NCBI GenBank assembly: GCA_029202845.1 | Contig: CP119315.1 | Location: forward strand, 3,689,001-3,753,000 | Length of the DNA: 64,000 nucleotides | Origin: Candidatus Sphingomonas colombiensis | Lineage (GTDB): Bacteria > Pseudomonadota > Alphaproteobacteria > Sphingomonadales > Sphingomonadaceae | Reading direction: 5' to 3' | Shown here: piece by piece, positions 35,091-43,822 of the stretch | How the letters are laid out: every line of letters begins with the position of its first letter | Numbering within the stretch: the stretch's first letter is position 1 | The notes under the pieces: generated by a model | The model's input: the letters and a program-made list of their open reading frames with translations, nothing else | What the model was told of the DNA's origin: nothing | Database searches by the model: none | Translations under genes and position numbers: made by a program

Positions 35091-36635
35091 TCAGGCGTTC
35101 AATACTCCCATGACAATGGAACGCAGTTGATCCAACGATACCCTGGCATCGACGATGGTCCAATCCAGCGGTTCAGAACCGGGTTGTACAAACTGAGCCC
35201 GGGCCACCGTTATATCGGCGTCGGATGCTTCCAACGGTCGCTCGACTACCCTTTGCAAGCGCACCGCATCCGAGACGTGGAGCCACATGCCCGCAAAACG
35301 CGCGTGATGTGCATCGGCGACGCTCTTAATCGTGCTACGCTCGACAGGTCGCGCGAACATCGCGTCGGCAATAACGCTGATACCGGCAGCGAGCGTCGCG
35401 CCGCCCACCCGGTCCAATTCCCGATAAACCTTCGTACTCATCTTTTGCGTATAGGCGGATGCGGGTAATCTCACTTCCGGCCGGAAGCCAGCGAGCCGTT
35501 TGCGCAAAACGTCGCTCCTGAGAATCCTGGCACCGGGCGCCCTCCCCACATCGCCGCCAATCGATCGCGCCAACGTCGACTTGCCCGTGCCCGACAGGCC
35601 ACCGATTGCAACAAGCCTTGCCTCGGATACCCCTGCCAGGTCGCTCGCCAAGGCGAGATAATGGCGCGCACGAACAAACAATTGATCGGTTGGGCCAGCA
35701 CCCTGCGCGGCGAGGACATGCGCTCTGATCGACGCTCGCATGGCCATGAACATCGGCAATAGACCGACGCCCGCCTCATCTTGCGCGGAGAGGTCGAGGT
35801 AGCGATTGAAGACGACATTGGATTCATGACGGAGCCCGCGTTCCCACAGATCCATCAACAGGAACGCCAGATCGTAGAGCACGTCGGTGGTGGCGAGCGC
35901 GGTATCAAACTCGAGGCAGTCAAAGGGTGTCGGAACACCATCGATCAGCGCGATATTGGCCAGATGCAGATCGCCATGGCAATGCCGGACACGACCAGCC
36001 CGCGCACGCGCGTCAAGCAAAGTGGCATACTTATCAGCCATCATAAGCAACCGTTTCGACACCGCCTGGACGCTGGCTTGATCCAGCACCGCCGGAAACC
36101 TGGCCATGCTATCCATATTGCCTTTGATCACATCGCGGACATTGGAACTGCCGTGCCCGTCGGCAGAAACCGCAGCATCCCCATGGAATGCGACAATGGA
36201 ATCCGTCAGACTCCGCAGCAAGGGCTCATCAAGACCACCGTGATTCGCGACCTCTGCAAGGAGCGCATCGTCGGGAAATCGCTGCATCTCCAATAGCCAG
36301 TCGATCGGCTCGCCGGCTCCGTCGAGTTGCAAGCGCCCATCCGCACCAGCGGTAATCGGGTGAACAGCACGATACAACGAAGGTGCGGTTCGGCGGTTGA
36401 GCCTCAATTCGGTGTTCAACGCAGCCTTGCGCCTGGCGGGCGTGGAAAAATCCAGATAGCCGAGCGACACTGGCCGCTTCATCTTCCAGGCACGATCGCC
36501 ACTGAGAAAGACGATCGCGGCATGGGTATCGATCCGCTTTACGAGGCCGCGGTTCGCAAAGGCCTTGCCCGACTGGAGCCATCCGGGGACGTCGGTCTCA
36601 TTGTCGTGGTCGCTCGAAGGCGATGTCATCGCCAC
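35091..36635 (-). CDS. Phosphotransferase-like/AAA kinase fusion protein
   Basis: The 514-residue protein has an aminoglycoside-phosphotransferase-like half (catalytic loop HCHGDLHLANI near residue 218, then FDCLEFD as the metal-binding Asp region) and a C-terminal P-loop kinase half (Walker A GGLSGTGKSTLAR near 345, then ILRSDVLRKRLAG). This fusion is widespread in stress islands, but its substrate is not known. AAGGAAG precedes ATG 36635. It follows the alcohol dehydrogenase gene by 43 bases, so an hdeD-adh-kinase operon is likely. Confidence 0.85.
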   Translation of the reverse strand: MAMTSPSSDHDNETDVPGWLQSGKAFANRGLVKRIDTHAAIVFLSGDRAWKMKRPVSLGYLDFSTPARRKAALNTELRLNRRTAPSLYRAVHPITAGADGRLQLDGAGEPIDWLLEMQRFPDDALLAEVANHGGLDEPLLRSLTDSIVAFHGDAAVSADGHGSSNVRDVIKGNMDSMARFPAVLDQASVQAVSKRLLMMADKYATLLDARARAGRVRHCHGDLHLANIALIDGVPTPFDCLEFDTALATTDVLYDLAFLLMDLWERGLRHESNVVFNRYLDLSAQDEAGVGLLPMFMAMRASIRAHVLAAQGAGPTDQLFVRARHYLALASDLAGVSEARLVAIGGLSGTGKSTLARSIGGDVGRAPGARILRSDVLRKRLAGFRPEVRLPASAYTQKMSTKVYRELDRVGGATLAAGISVIADAMFARPVERSTIKSVADAHHARFAGMWLHVSDAVRLQRVVERPLEASDADITVARAQFVQPGSEPLDWTIVDARVSLDQLRSIVMGVLNA

Positions 36636-36678
36636 TTCCTTTCAAGCCCGACACGCCAACGAGCCGGGTTGGCCGCCC

Positions 36679-37692
36679 CTATCGGCATAGCCCGCACAAG
36701 GAACCGGGTACCAGTACGGCGGCGCCGGTCAGGCTTCCACGCCGTAACCGCTCCAGCGCCTCGTTGGCCTGATCGAGTGGGAATTCCTGCGTGACGGTTT
36801 TCAGGCCGGACCGGTCGGCGATATCGAAGAAGGAGGTGACGTCCTCCCGCGTCAGATTAGCGACCGAGAGGATACGGCGTTCCTCCCATAAATCGGCATC
36901 GGGAAATCCCGGAATGTCGCTCATATGAATGCCAGCACAAACCACCGACCCGCCCTTGCCCACCGCCTTCAGCGCGGCCGGAACCAGCGCGCCCACCGGG
37001 GCGAAGATCAGGGCTGTATCGAGCTTAACCGGGGGCGGCTGCGATGAATCCCCCGCCCATCGGCATCCGAGCGAACGGGCGAAGGCCTGTCCTTCGACAT
37101 CGCCCTGGCGCGTGAAAGCATAGACCTCCCGGCCCTGCCAGACGGCGACCTGGGCCAGGATATGCGCCGCAGCGCCAAACCCGTAAAGGCCGATCCGCCG
37201 TCCCTCACCTGAAAGACGAAGCGCGCGCCAGCCGATCACACCTGCACACAATAAGGGAGCGGCTTCTATGTCGGTGAACCGTTCGGGTAGCGCGAAGCAA
37301 TAGCGGGCATTGGCGACGACGTGCGTCGCATAGCCGCCATCCCGCGTCGCACCCGTGAATTCTGGCCGGTCGCAGAGATTTTCGCGACCGGACAGACAAT
37401 AAGCACACGTGCCGCACGTACGGCCAAGCCACGGCACGCCGATGCGCTGCCCAATCTCGAAACCGGAAACACCGTCTCCGATCTCGACGACACGTCCGAC
37501 GATCTCATGTCCAGGTATGATCGGCCGGCGCGCCGTCACCTCCCCATCGACGACATGAAGATCGGTGCGGCAAACACCGCAGGCCATAACCTGGATCAGA
37601 AGCTCTTCTTTGCCGGGTTGGGGCATCGGACGTTCGACGCAGCGCAGCCGCTCTCCCGGCGCGTCGAGTTGCATTGCGGTCACCTGAGACAT
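36679..37692 (-). CDS. Zinc-dependent alcohol dehydrogenase
   Basis: The 337-residue medium-chain dehydrogenase has catalytic zinc ligands in ACGVCRTDLH and PGHEIVG, the structural zinc cluster CGTCAYCLSGRENLC and a Rossmann domain with GLYGFGAAAH. It belongs to the Zn-ADH branch that oxidises primary alcohols or reduces aldehydes with NAD(P). It is the middle gene of a probable operon after the HdeD-like gene (27 bases upstream). Confidence 0.9.
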   Translation of the reverse strand: MSQVTAMQLDAPGERLRCVERPMPQPGKEELLIQVMACGVCRTDLHVVDGEVTARRPIIPGHEIVGRVVEIGDGVSGFEIGQRIGVPWLGRTCGTCAYCLSGRENLCDRPEFTGATRDGGYATHVVANARYCFALPERFTDIEAAPLLCAGVIGWRALRLSGEGRRIGLYGFGAAAHILAQVAVWQGREVYAFTRQGDVEGQAFARSLGCRWAGDSSQPPPVKLDTALIFAPVGALVPAALKAVGKGGSVVCAGIHMSDIPGFPDADLWEERRILSVANLTREDVTSFFDIADRSGLKTVTQEFPLDQANEALERLRRGSLTGAAVLVPGSLCGLCR

Positions 37693-37719
37693 GGCGGTTG
37701 CCCTGAAGCTGGATGCTGA

Positions 37720-38289
37720 TCAAATACCGCCCGATTTCAGTGAAAAGCCAAGCAGTATGAGCATCCCCCCTTCAATCACGAAATCAACGGCAAACAATAG
37801 CCCGAGCATCCATATTGCATCGAATGGCCATCCCCACGCGATGATCGCAACTGCAGCGACACAGACGCCGCCCGAAAAGAACAGCCAACCCCGGCCGCCG
37901 TCATTTCGGTCGAGCGCAGTGGAAATGCGCACAAGTCCCGACGCGCCGAACAAAATCGCCAGAACGAGGGTCAGGACACGACCAGCGACCAGCGGATCGT
38001 AAAGTACCGCTGCCGCGAGCCCCAAGCAGAGAAGGCCGCTCAACCCCCACAAAGCGAGCGAGGCCCAGCGGCTTACGCTCAGCGCGTGCAACAGTTGCAG
38101 AATACCACCGGCGAACATGATCGCACCTACGAAATAGGTCGCGGCGATCGTCGCCATGACGAGATGGGCGGATGCTATCAAGCCAAGTAACGCTGCAGCC
38201 GCGCCAATTCCGACAAACCATCCCCATACAGAGCCTTCGCTGGTCGCAATGTCGGCCGAGGACCGCAATCTTCGGCTCTCCATGGCCAA
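37720..38289 (-). CDS. hdeD: HdeD-family membrane protein (DUF308)
   Basis: The 189-residue protein has six hydrophobic segments, with the family repeat of ATYFVGAIMFAGGILQLLHA and a second FGASGLVRISTALD unit. HdeD of enterobacteria helps acid resistance at high cell density; here the role is inferred from family. ATG 38289 follows GGAAAGG. First gene of a probable operon with the alcohol dehydrogenase and the kinase fusion. Confidence 0.85.
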   Translation of the reverse strand: MAMESRRLRSSADIATSEGSVWGWFVGIGAAAALLGLIASAHLVMATIAATYFVGAIMFAGGILQLLHALSVSRWASLALWGLSGLLCLGLAAAVLYDPLVAGRVLTLVLAILFGASGLVRISTALDRNDGGRGWLFFSGGVCVAAVAIIAWGWPFDAIWMLGLLFAVDFVIEGGMLILLGFSLKSGGI

Positions 38290-38457
38290 TCCTTTCCATT
38301 TTTTTCATGTTCATTGGCGGTTAGGATAAAGGCCCCGCAGGCCCGCAGCTGTCCGTGAATCTACTAATTTGCCGGGGCCTTCCCTGCGATCATGACGGCA
38401 CGAACGAGGACGGGATCGCACCGACTCACGGTGATTTAGCGAACGCGGGACATCGTC

Positions 38458-39495
38458 ATGAAAGCACTTGTTTATCACAGCCCGGGCAATAAGTCGCTCG
38501 ACGAGCGTTCCAAACCGAGACTTGTTGACGCAGGTGATGCCATCGTGCGGATCACCCACACCACGATCTGCGGCACCGACCTTCACATTCTCAAAGGGGA
38601 CGTGCCCACCTGCACGCCGGGCCGCATTCTGGGCCACGAGGGGGTTGGCGTTATCGAAGCAGTCGGCGCAGGCGTTTCGGCGTTCAAACCGGGAGATCAT
38701 GTCCTCATCTCCTGCATCACATCCTGCGGCCGGTGTGATTATTGTCGCCGTGGCATGTACTCGCATTGCACGACGGGCGGCTGGATTCTCGGCAATGTCA
38801 TTGATGGTACGCAGGCCGAATATGTCCGCATTCCGCATGCCGACACCAGCCTCTATCCAATCCCCGCCGGTGCTGATGAAGCGGCGCTGGTGATGCTGAG
38901 TGATATCCTGCCGACGGGATTCGAATGCGGCGTGCTCAATGGCAAGGTCGCGCCGGGCGGCAGTGTTGCGATCGTCGGGTCGGGTCCGATCGGGCTCGCG
39001 TGCCTGCTGACGGCGCACTTCTATTCACCGGCCGAGACCATCATGATCGATCTCGACGACAATCGCCTCGAGACGGCGCACCGTTTCGGCGCCACGCACA
39101 TCATCAACAGCAGAGCATGCGATGTGGTAGCCGCCGTAATGGCATTGACCGACGGCCGTGGGGTCGACACAGCGGTGGAAGCCGTCGGCATACCCAGCAC
39201 CTTCGAACTGTGTCAGGATCTCGTGGCTGTAGGCGGCATCATCGCCAATATCGGTGTCCATGGGGTGAAGGCCTATCTCCATCTCGAAAGACTCTGGTCG
39301 CGGAACATCGCTATCACAACGCGCCTCGTCGATACCGTGACGACCCCCATGCTGCTCAAGACCGTCGCCGCACAGAAAATCGATCCCACGCGGCTCATTA
39401 CCCATCGCTTCTCGCTCGATGACGCGATCTCCGCCTATGATATATTCGCGCGCGCGGCTGAAACGCACGCGCTCAAGGTGCTGATTACGCCATGA
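38458..39495 (+). CDS. Zinc-dependent alcohol dehydrogenase
   Basis: The 345-residue medium-chain dehydrogenase has zinc ligands in TICGTDLHILKGD and LGHEGVGVIEAVG, structural Cys in CGRCDYCRRGMYSHC, and a nucleotide loop IVGSGPIGLACLL followed by the acidic IDLDDNRLE, which favours NAD. It is closer to the short-chain alcohol/formaldehyde group than to the 36679 protein. It is divergent from the hdeD operon, with 168 bases between starts. Confidence 0.9.
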   Translation: MKALVYHSPGNKSLDERSKPRLVDAGDAIVRITHTTICGTDLHILKGDVPTCTPGRILGHEGVGVIEAVGAGVSAFKPGDHVLISCITSCGRCDYCRRGMYSHCTTGGWILGNVIDGTQAEYVRIPHADTSLYPIPAGADEAALVMLSDILPTGFECGVLNGKVAPGGSVAIVGSGPIGLACLLTAHFYSPAETIMIDLDDNRLETAHRFGATHIINSRACDVVAAVMALTDGRGVDTAVEAVGIPSTFELCQDLVAVGGIIANIGVHGVKAYLHLERLWSRNIAITTRLVDTVTTPMLLKTVAAQKIDPTRLITHRFSLDDAISAYDIFARAAETHALKVLITP

Positions 39496-39594
39496 GTTGG
39501 CCCGGCGATAACGGCGCACATGGAGAAACTCGCGCGGGAGATCGTGCGCCTACAGACCGTATTCGGTCGCAAGATCGACGTCGACGCCGCTTAA
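39496..39594 (+). pseudogene. Possible C-terminal gene remnant
   Basis: Directly after the dehydrogenase stop an open frame reads to TAA 39592-39594 with ITAHMEKLAREIVRLQ, then FGRKIDVDAA. It looks like the amphipathic end of a larger protein but has no start of its own worth trusting. The parent family is not identified. Confidence 0.25.
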
Positions 39595-39687
39595 TACGGG
39601 GCCCAAGCCTCGGCCCTACGGACAATTGCGGATTTTAGCGCCTGCCCGAGCCCTTCAGAACTTCAGCGACATTCATGTGAGGGAATC

Positions 39688-40386
39688 ATGCCGCAACCCC
39701 TAGCTCAGACTTCGCCAGCCCGGCTACTTGCATTCGCCACCCCACGCGAGTCCATCCACGATCTGCGTAACCTGTTCGGAATTGTCAGTTCAGCCACGCA
39801 TCTGCTGGAGTGTCATCCTGCCGAGATTCGCCGCGTTGCCTTGCTCCAGGCCATTGAATCCGCGGCAGTTCCGGGCGGCGAACTGACGACGAACCTGCTT
39901 GCAGCGGTACGCGGCGAAGCACCAACAAAGCGATTAGAGCTTAATCGTCAGATCATCGCGATTGAACCAATGATCCAGGCTATTTCCCAAGGCGTCTCGT
40001 TCGATTTGTGCGACGATCTTCTTTCGCTTGGGCTGGATCCGAATGCGATCGAAGCCGTGATCTGCGAATTGCTGGCCAATGCGCGCGCGGCGGGGGCGGC
40101 AGCGATCACAATCCGCACGCGTCTGACTGGTACTAGGGCGTGGTTGACGATCGCGGACAATGGCCGCGGTATGGACCCGGCGACGCTCGCACGAGCGCGA
40201 CGCTGCGAAGATCGCCAATGCACGCATGGCGCCGGCCTGCGCCGCGTGCAGCAGTTCACGCGTTCCGCCCATGGGCAATTCCACATCCACAGCCGCGCCG
40301 GGCGGGGCACGGTGGCATCGATTAGCTTGCCGATGGTCCTGAGGCTGGCCGCCAGCGCGCGCGGTGGCGGCGTCTGCGGGCCTTGA
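39688..40386 (+). CDS. Orphan histidine kinase core without sensor domain
   Basis: The 232-residue protein keeps an H-box (HDLRNLFGIVSSATHLL near residue 24), an N-box (ICELLANARAAGA), the G1 box DNGRGMD, a G2-like HGAGLRRVQQFT and the last strand GRGTVASISLP. It lacks transmembrane or PAS domains, so its input must come from another protein. The BON gene starts 17 bases downstream. The orphan receiver at 32500 is the nearest candidate partner. Confidence 0.85.
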   Translation: MPQPLAQTSPARLLAFATPRESIHDLRNLFGIVSSATHLLECHPAEIRRVALLQAIESAAVPGGELTTNLLAAVRGEAPTKRLELNRQIIAIEPMIQAISQGVSFDLCDDLLSLGLDPNAIEAVICELLANARAAGAAAITIRTRLTGTRAWLTIADNGRGMDPATLARARRCEDRQCTHGAGLRRVQQFTRSAHGQFHIHSRAGRGTVASISLPMVLRLAASARGGGVCGP

Positions 40387-40403
40387 GAGAATGGAGAGAG
40401 CCC

Positions 40404-41060
40404 GTGAAAAAGACCGACAGTCAAGTGCAGCATGACGTGCTCGCTGAGCTCGAATGCGAACCGCGCGTTGATCACGGCGACATCAATGTCGCGGTAAACG
40501 GGGGTGTCGTCACGCTGTCCGGCTATGCAAAGAACTACCCCGGAAAGGTCGCCGCCGAGAAGGCAGCGCGACGGGTGGCTGGTGTCAGGGCAATCATCGA
40601 AGAGATCATGGTGCGCCTCGTCCCCGATCCCGAGACGGCCGATCATGAGATCGCGAAACGCATCCTCGACGCATTTGCGTGGAACGTCTCTGTTTCCCAC
40701 GACAATATCAACGCAACCGTCGAACATGGCTGGGTAACACTGACAGGCGTTGTTGACTGGTTTTACCAGAGCAACGAGGCATCCACGGTTGCGGGAAAAA
40801 TTGGTGGCGTTCTGGGCATCAGCAACCTGCTTGAGGTGCGGGAACAGCCAACCAGCGACAACGTAAGGGACCAAATTCTGGCTGCGTTCACTCGCCAGGC
40901 GGATCTCGATGCTGATACCGTTACGGTCGTCACCGATCGCGGCACAGTGAAGCTCGGCGGCAAAGTCAATGCCTGGAATAGGCGCGGCATCGCCGAGCGA
41001 GCGGCCTGGGCGGCGCCGGGTGTCACCAGGGTCGAGGACAATATCATCGTCGTCTTCTGA
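40404..41060 (+). CDS. Triple BON-domain protein
   Basis: GTG 40404, preceded by GGAGAG, gives 218 residues starting with the KKTDSQVQHDVLAELECEP block shared by the other two BON proteins in the window. Domains show NGGVVTLSGYA, EHGWVTLTGVV and DRGTVKLGGKV. The last block (RRGIAERAAWAAPGV) is nearly identical to the 18257 protein, so these two are the closest pair. It follows the kinase core closely and is probably coexpressed. Confidence 0.88.
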   Translation: MKKTDSQVQHDVLAELECEPRVDHGDINVAVNGGVVTLSGYAKNYPGKVAAEKAARRVAGVRAIIEEIMVRLVPDPETADHEIAKRILDAFAWNVSVSHDNINATVEHGWVTLTGVVDWFYQSNEASTVAGKIGGVLGISNLLEVREQPTSDNVRDQILAAFTRQADLDADTVTVVTDRGTVKLGGKVNAWNRRGIAERAAWAAPGVTRVEDNIIVVF

Positions 41061-41159
41061 AGACCGCGCTCGCGCCCTGAGAAAGCGTCCGCATCATCCC
41101 GCATATCAGGTGTCAGAACCAAGCAATAGCGTCACGCCAAGATGATGGGGCCGACGAGG

Positions 41160-41284
41160 CTGAACACTTTATCGCTGCTTCACCATGACGACGGCCAGGA
41201 AGCTCGACGACGGCACTTGATCTGACGCAAGCGTTCAACGGCCAGCTGACATGTGTCGACGCATCAATGATATCGGCGGCCTAA
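41160..41284 (+). pseudogene. Universal stress protein remnant
   Basis: The translation LSLLHHDDGQEARRR, then after a frameshift LDLTQAFNGQLTCVDASM, matches the first 40 residues of the MKNILLL/GQEAR stress proteins (LLLVHDDEGQEARLSV, IDLAGALGGHLTCLDVAA). The start codon is lost and nothing of the rest remains. The surrounding 41061-41412 gap has no other gene. Confidence 0.8.
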
Positions 41285-41412
41285 TGAGCACGTCGATCTG
41301 ACCGTAGCAGGCGAAGGGCGTTCATCACGAATGGCCGCCACTGCGTAACATTGCGAATTCCCTGAGCGAACGGTCAACGCCATGGCCGATGCATTGACAA
41401 GGATTCCCCCCA

Positions 41413-41649
41413 ATGACCGCGCGCCCGCCGATCTCCACCCCCGACATAGGCACGGAACCTTTCCCGTCCGAAGCGCCGTGCACACCCATCCCGGAAGGCC
41501 CTGCGCCACGCACACCTGAAATTGCGCCAACGACGCCCGACCGTTATGTTCCGGACGACTGCCCGCCCGAGGGTCCTATTCCCAACGATACGCCCATCCC
41601 GGATGCGCCACTGCCCGACGAGGAACCCGGGTCGCACGCCCCCGGTTAG
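41413..41649 (+). CDS. Proline-rich small protein, hypothetical
   Basis: The 78-residue frame is about a quarter proline, with acidic residues and almost no hydrophobic core, in repeated P-x-P/EGP units. AAGGA lies upstream of ATG 41413. It could be an intrinsically disordered cytoplasmic protein; the low complexity means a chance frame is equally possible. It precedes the ribonuclease gene by about 200 bases. Confidence 0.35.
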   Translation: MTARPPISTPDIGTEPFPSEAPCTPIPEGPAPRTPEIAPTTPDRYVPDDCPPEGPIPNDTPIPDAPLPDEEPGSHAPG

Positions 41650-41853
41650 GCACTTCCGGCTGAGATTGATCGCCGACCGCAGGGGACAGATCGCCGATCC
41701 CGAAGCTGCGTGATCGACAATAGCGCGACCCGGAAACAGCCAAAACGGCGTACGGGATAATACGGATTCAGGGGAATTGCGATCTCCGGGACAATCTTCG
41801 CAATTGTCGATGGGCGCGCGGGTCGAGCCCAAAACCCAAGCGAAGGACCGCCG

Positions 41854-43446
41854 ATGCCGCTCGAGATCCTGTTCCATGGCGCCGCAGGCGCGGTCACCGG
41901 CTCATGTATGGAGCTCCGCACTGCCGAGCACCGCGTGCTGGTCGACTGCGGGCTGTTTCAGGGCGCGCGCGCGCTCGAGGCGCTCAATTATGAGCCGTTG
42001 CCATTCGACCCGCGCGATATCGATTTAATCATCCTGACCCATGCCCATCTCGATCACTCAGGCCGGCTTGGATTGTTGATGCGCGAGGGCTGCCACGCGG
42101 GGATTTGGTGCACGCCTCCCAACCGCCAGCTGCTCGGGCCGCTGCTGACCGACGCCGCCAAGCTCCAGGCCGCCGATGCCGAGCGCCGCAACGAGCGTCC
42201 CGACCGTGCCGGATTGCCGGCGTTCGAACCACTTTACGATTTCACCGACGTCGAGCGGGTGATCGAGCAGCTGCACTGCCTCGACTATGGCCATTTGGCA
42301 GAGCCGAGCGTCGGGCTATCGCTGCGCTTCTGGGACGCGCACCATATCCTCGGTGCCGCGTCGGTCGAGCTCCACATCGATGGCCAGAAGCTGCTGTTTT
42401 CTGGGGACATAGGCCCCGAGGCGGCGGATATCGGCGGCCCTGCGGCGCCTGAAAACGGTTGGGACCATGTCATCTGCGAATCGACCTATGGTGACCGCGA
42501 CCGAGTGATCCCAACGCCAGAAGCACGGCGCGAACTGCTCGGTGCGTCGGTCGAGGCCGCGCTCGCGCGCGGCGGAAATTTGATCATCCCGGCGTTCGCA
42601 CTCGAGCGTACGCAGATGGTGATCGAGGACCTTGTCGCCTTGTTCGCCGCAGGTCGGATCAAGCCCACCCCAGTGTTTGTAGACGCCCCCCTCGCCGACA
42701 AGATTACCCAAGCCTATCGGCGCTTCGAACACCCGTCCAAGCGGGGCCCTTCGCCATTTGACCATCCGCAAATCCATTTCACCCGCAGCGTCGATGAGTC
42801 CAAGAAGCTCAACCGCATTTCGGGCGCGATCATCATCGCCGGATCAGGGATGTGCAACGGCGGGCGCGTTCGCCATCACCTGCTGCGTAACCTGCCGCGC
42901 GGCGATTCCACCGTGCTACTCGTCGGCTATCAGGCACGGGGCACGCTCGGGGCGGTGCTTCAGGGTGGCGCTGAGGTCGTCCGCATCTCGGGCAACGACG
43001 TGCGCGTGCGCGCGCGGATCGAGACGATCGACGCCTATTCGGGGCATGCCGACCATGCCGGATTGCTGCGTTGGCTCGGCAAGCGCGCGCCGATCCGCGG
43101 CGGCCTGTTCCTCGACCATGGCGAACCACCAGCACTGGCCAGACTGGCGGCAGACGCCGGTGCCGTAACTGACCTGCCCTCGCCAATCGTCCCAGCGCTG
43201 GGTGAGCGCTTCACGCTCAAGCCCAACACCATTCCGCTCCGGTCGGCCCCGCCACGGGTTGATGCCGACCGCCTCGTCTCCGGCCGGGATTGGCGTAGCC
43301 GCTCAGCGGCGATCCGTGTCGCGCTCGACGCGCGACTTCGCGCGCTGACGAGCGATGCCGCCCGCGACGCAGCCCTGGCCTCGGTTGAACAGGCGCTGGC
43401 CGCTTCCCAGCCCGTGCCTGCGTCTACGGATCCGATTGCAGCCTGA
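41854..43446 (+). CDS. Metallo-beta-lactamase/beta-CASP ribonuclease
   Basis: The 530-residue protein has motif 2 HAHLDHSGRLG, further metal ligands in FWDAHHILGA and FSGDIGPE, the beta-CASP block with LIIPAFALERTQ, IIAGSGMCNGGRVRHHL and YSGHADHAGLL (C-terminal metal site). This is the CPSF73/RNase J-like RNA-processing architecture, with a variable C-terminal extension of about 70 residues. Similar genes are frequent in stress and anaerobic islands. It seems monocistronic. Confidence 0.9.
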   Translation: MPLEILFHGAAGAVTGSCMELRTAEHRVLVDCGLFQGARALEALNYEPLPFDPRDIDLIILTHAHLDHSGRLGLLMREGCHAGIWCTPPNRQLLGPLLTDAAKLQAADAERRNERPDRAGLPAFEPLYDFTDVERVIEQLHCLDYGHLAEPSVGLSLRFWDAHHILGAASVELHIDGQKLLFSGDIGPEAADIGGPAAPENGWDHVICESTYGDRDRVIPTPEARRELLGASVEAALARGGNLIIPAFALERTQMVIEDLVALFAAGRIKPTPVFVDAPLADKITQAYRRFEHPSKRGPSPFDHPQIHFTRSVDESKKLNRISGAIIIAGSGMCNGGRVRHHLLRNLPRGDSTVLLVGYQARGTLGAVLQGGAEVVRISGNDVRVRARIETIDAYSGHADHAGLLRWLGKRAPIRGGLFLDHGEPPALARLAADAGAVTDLPSPIVPALGERFTLKPNTIPLRSAPPRVDADRLVSGRDWRSRSAAIRVALDARLRALTSDAARDAALASVEQALAASQPVPASTDPIAA

Positions 43447-43822
43447 GACCCCGCCCGTGAGGCGAAGATCGCCACGCAGAGTCGCGCATCGAGCCATCCG
43501 CAGGCAAGCGCGCAAACAGCCCTGATCAGCAATATCGTCCAAGGATTCCAATTCGGCAACTCGGGTGCGGGCGCAATATGGCCAGAATGACCAACACGCA
43601 AAACTGAGGATACAGCGCTCGAAGACGCTGCTTTGATAGAAAATTTTCGATGGAAACGGGCAAGCATCCGGCCGGCAGATACTCAAAAGGGGCGCTGATT
43701 TTCCGTTGTTGCTTCCGCAAACTGCGTATTTTACCGCCAGTAACCAAATTTTTAGCTGGAAGATTGATGGAACGACTTCTTATCTACCAGATAAATCAAC
43801 ACAACATCGACCGCACCAACAC
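43447..43822. other. Gap without recognised gene
   Basis: It lies between the ribonuclease and the CYTH-CHAD gene, on the 3' side of both. An AT-rich part (43620-43800) contains GAAAATTTTC and may aid termination; no gene or repeat is recognised. Confidence 0.35.
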
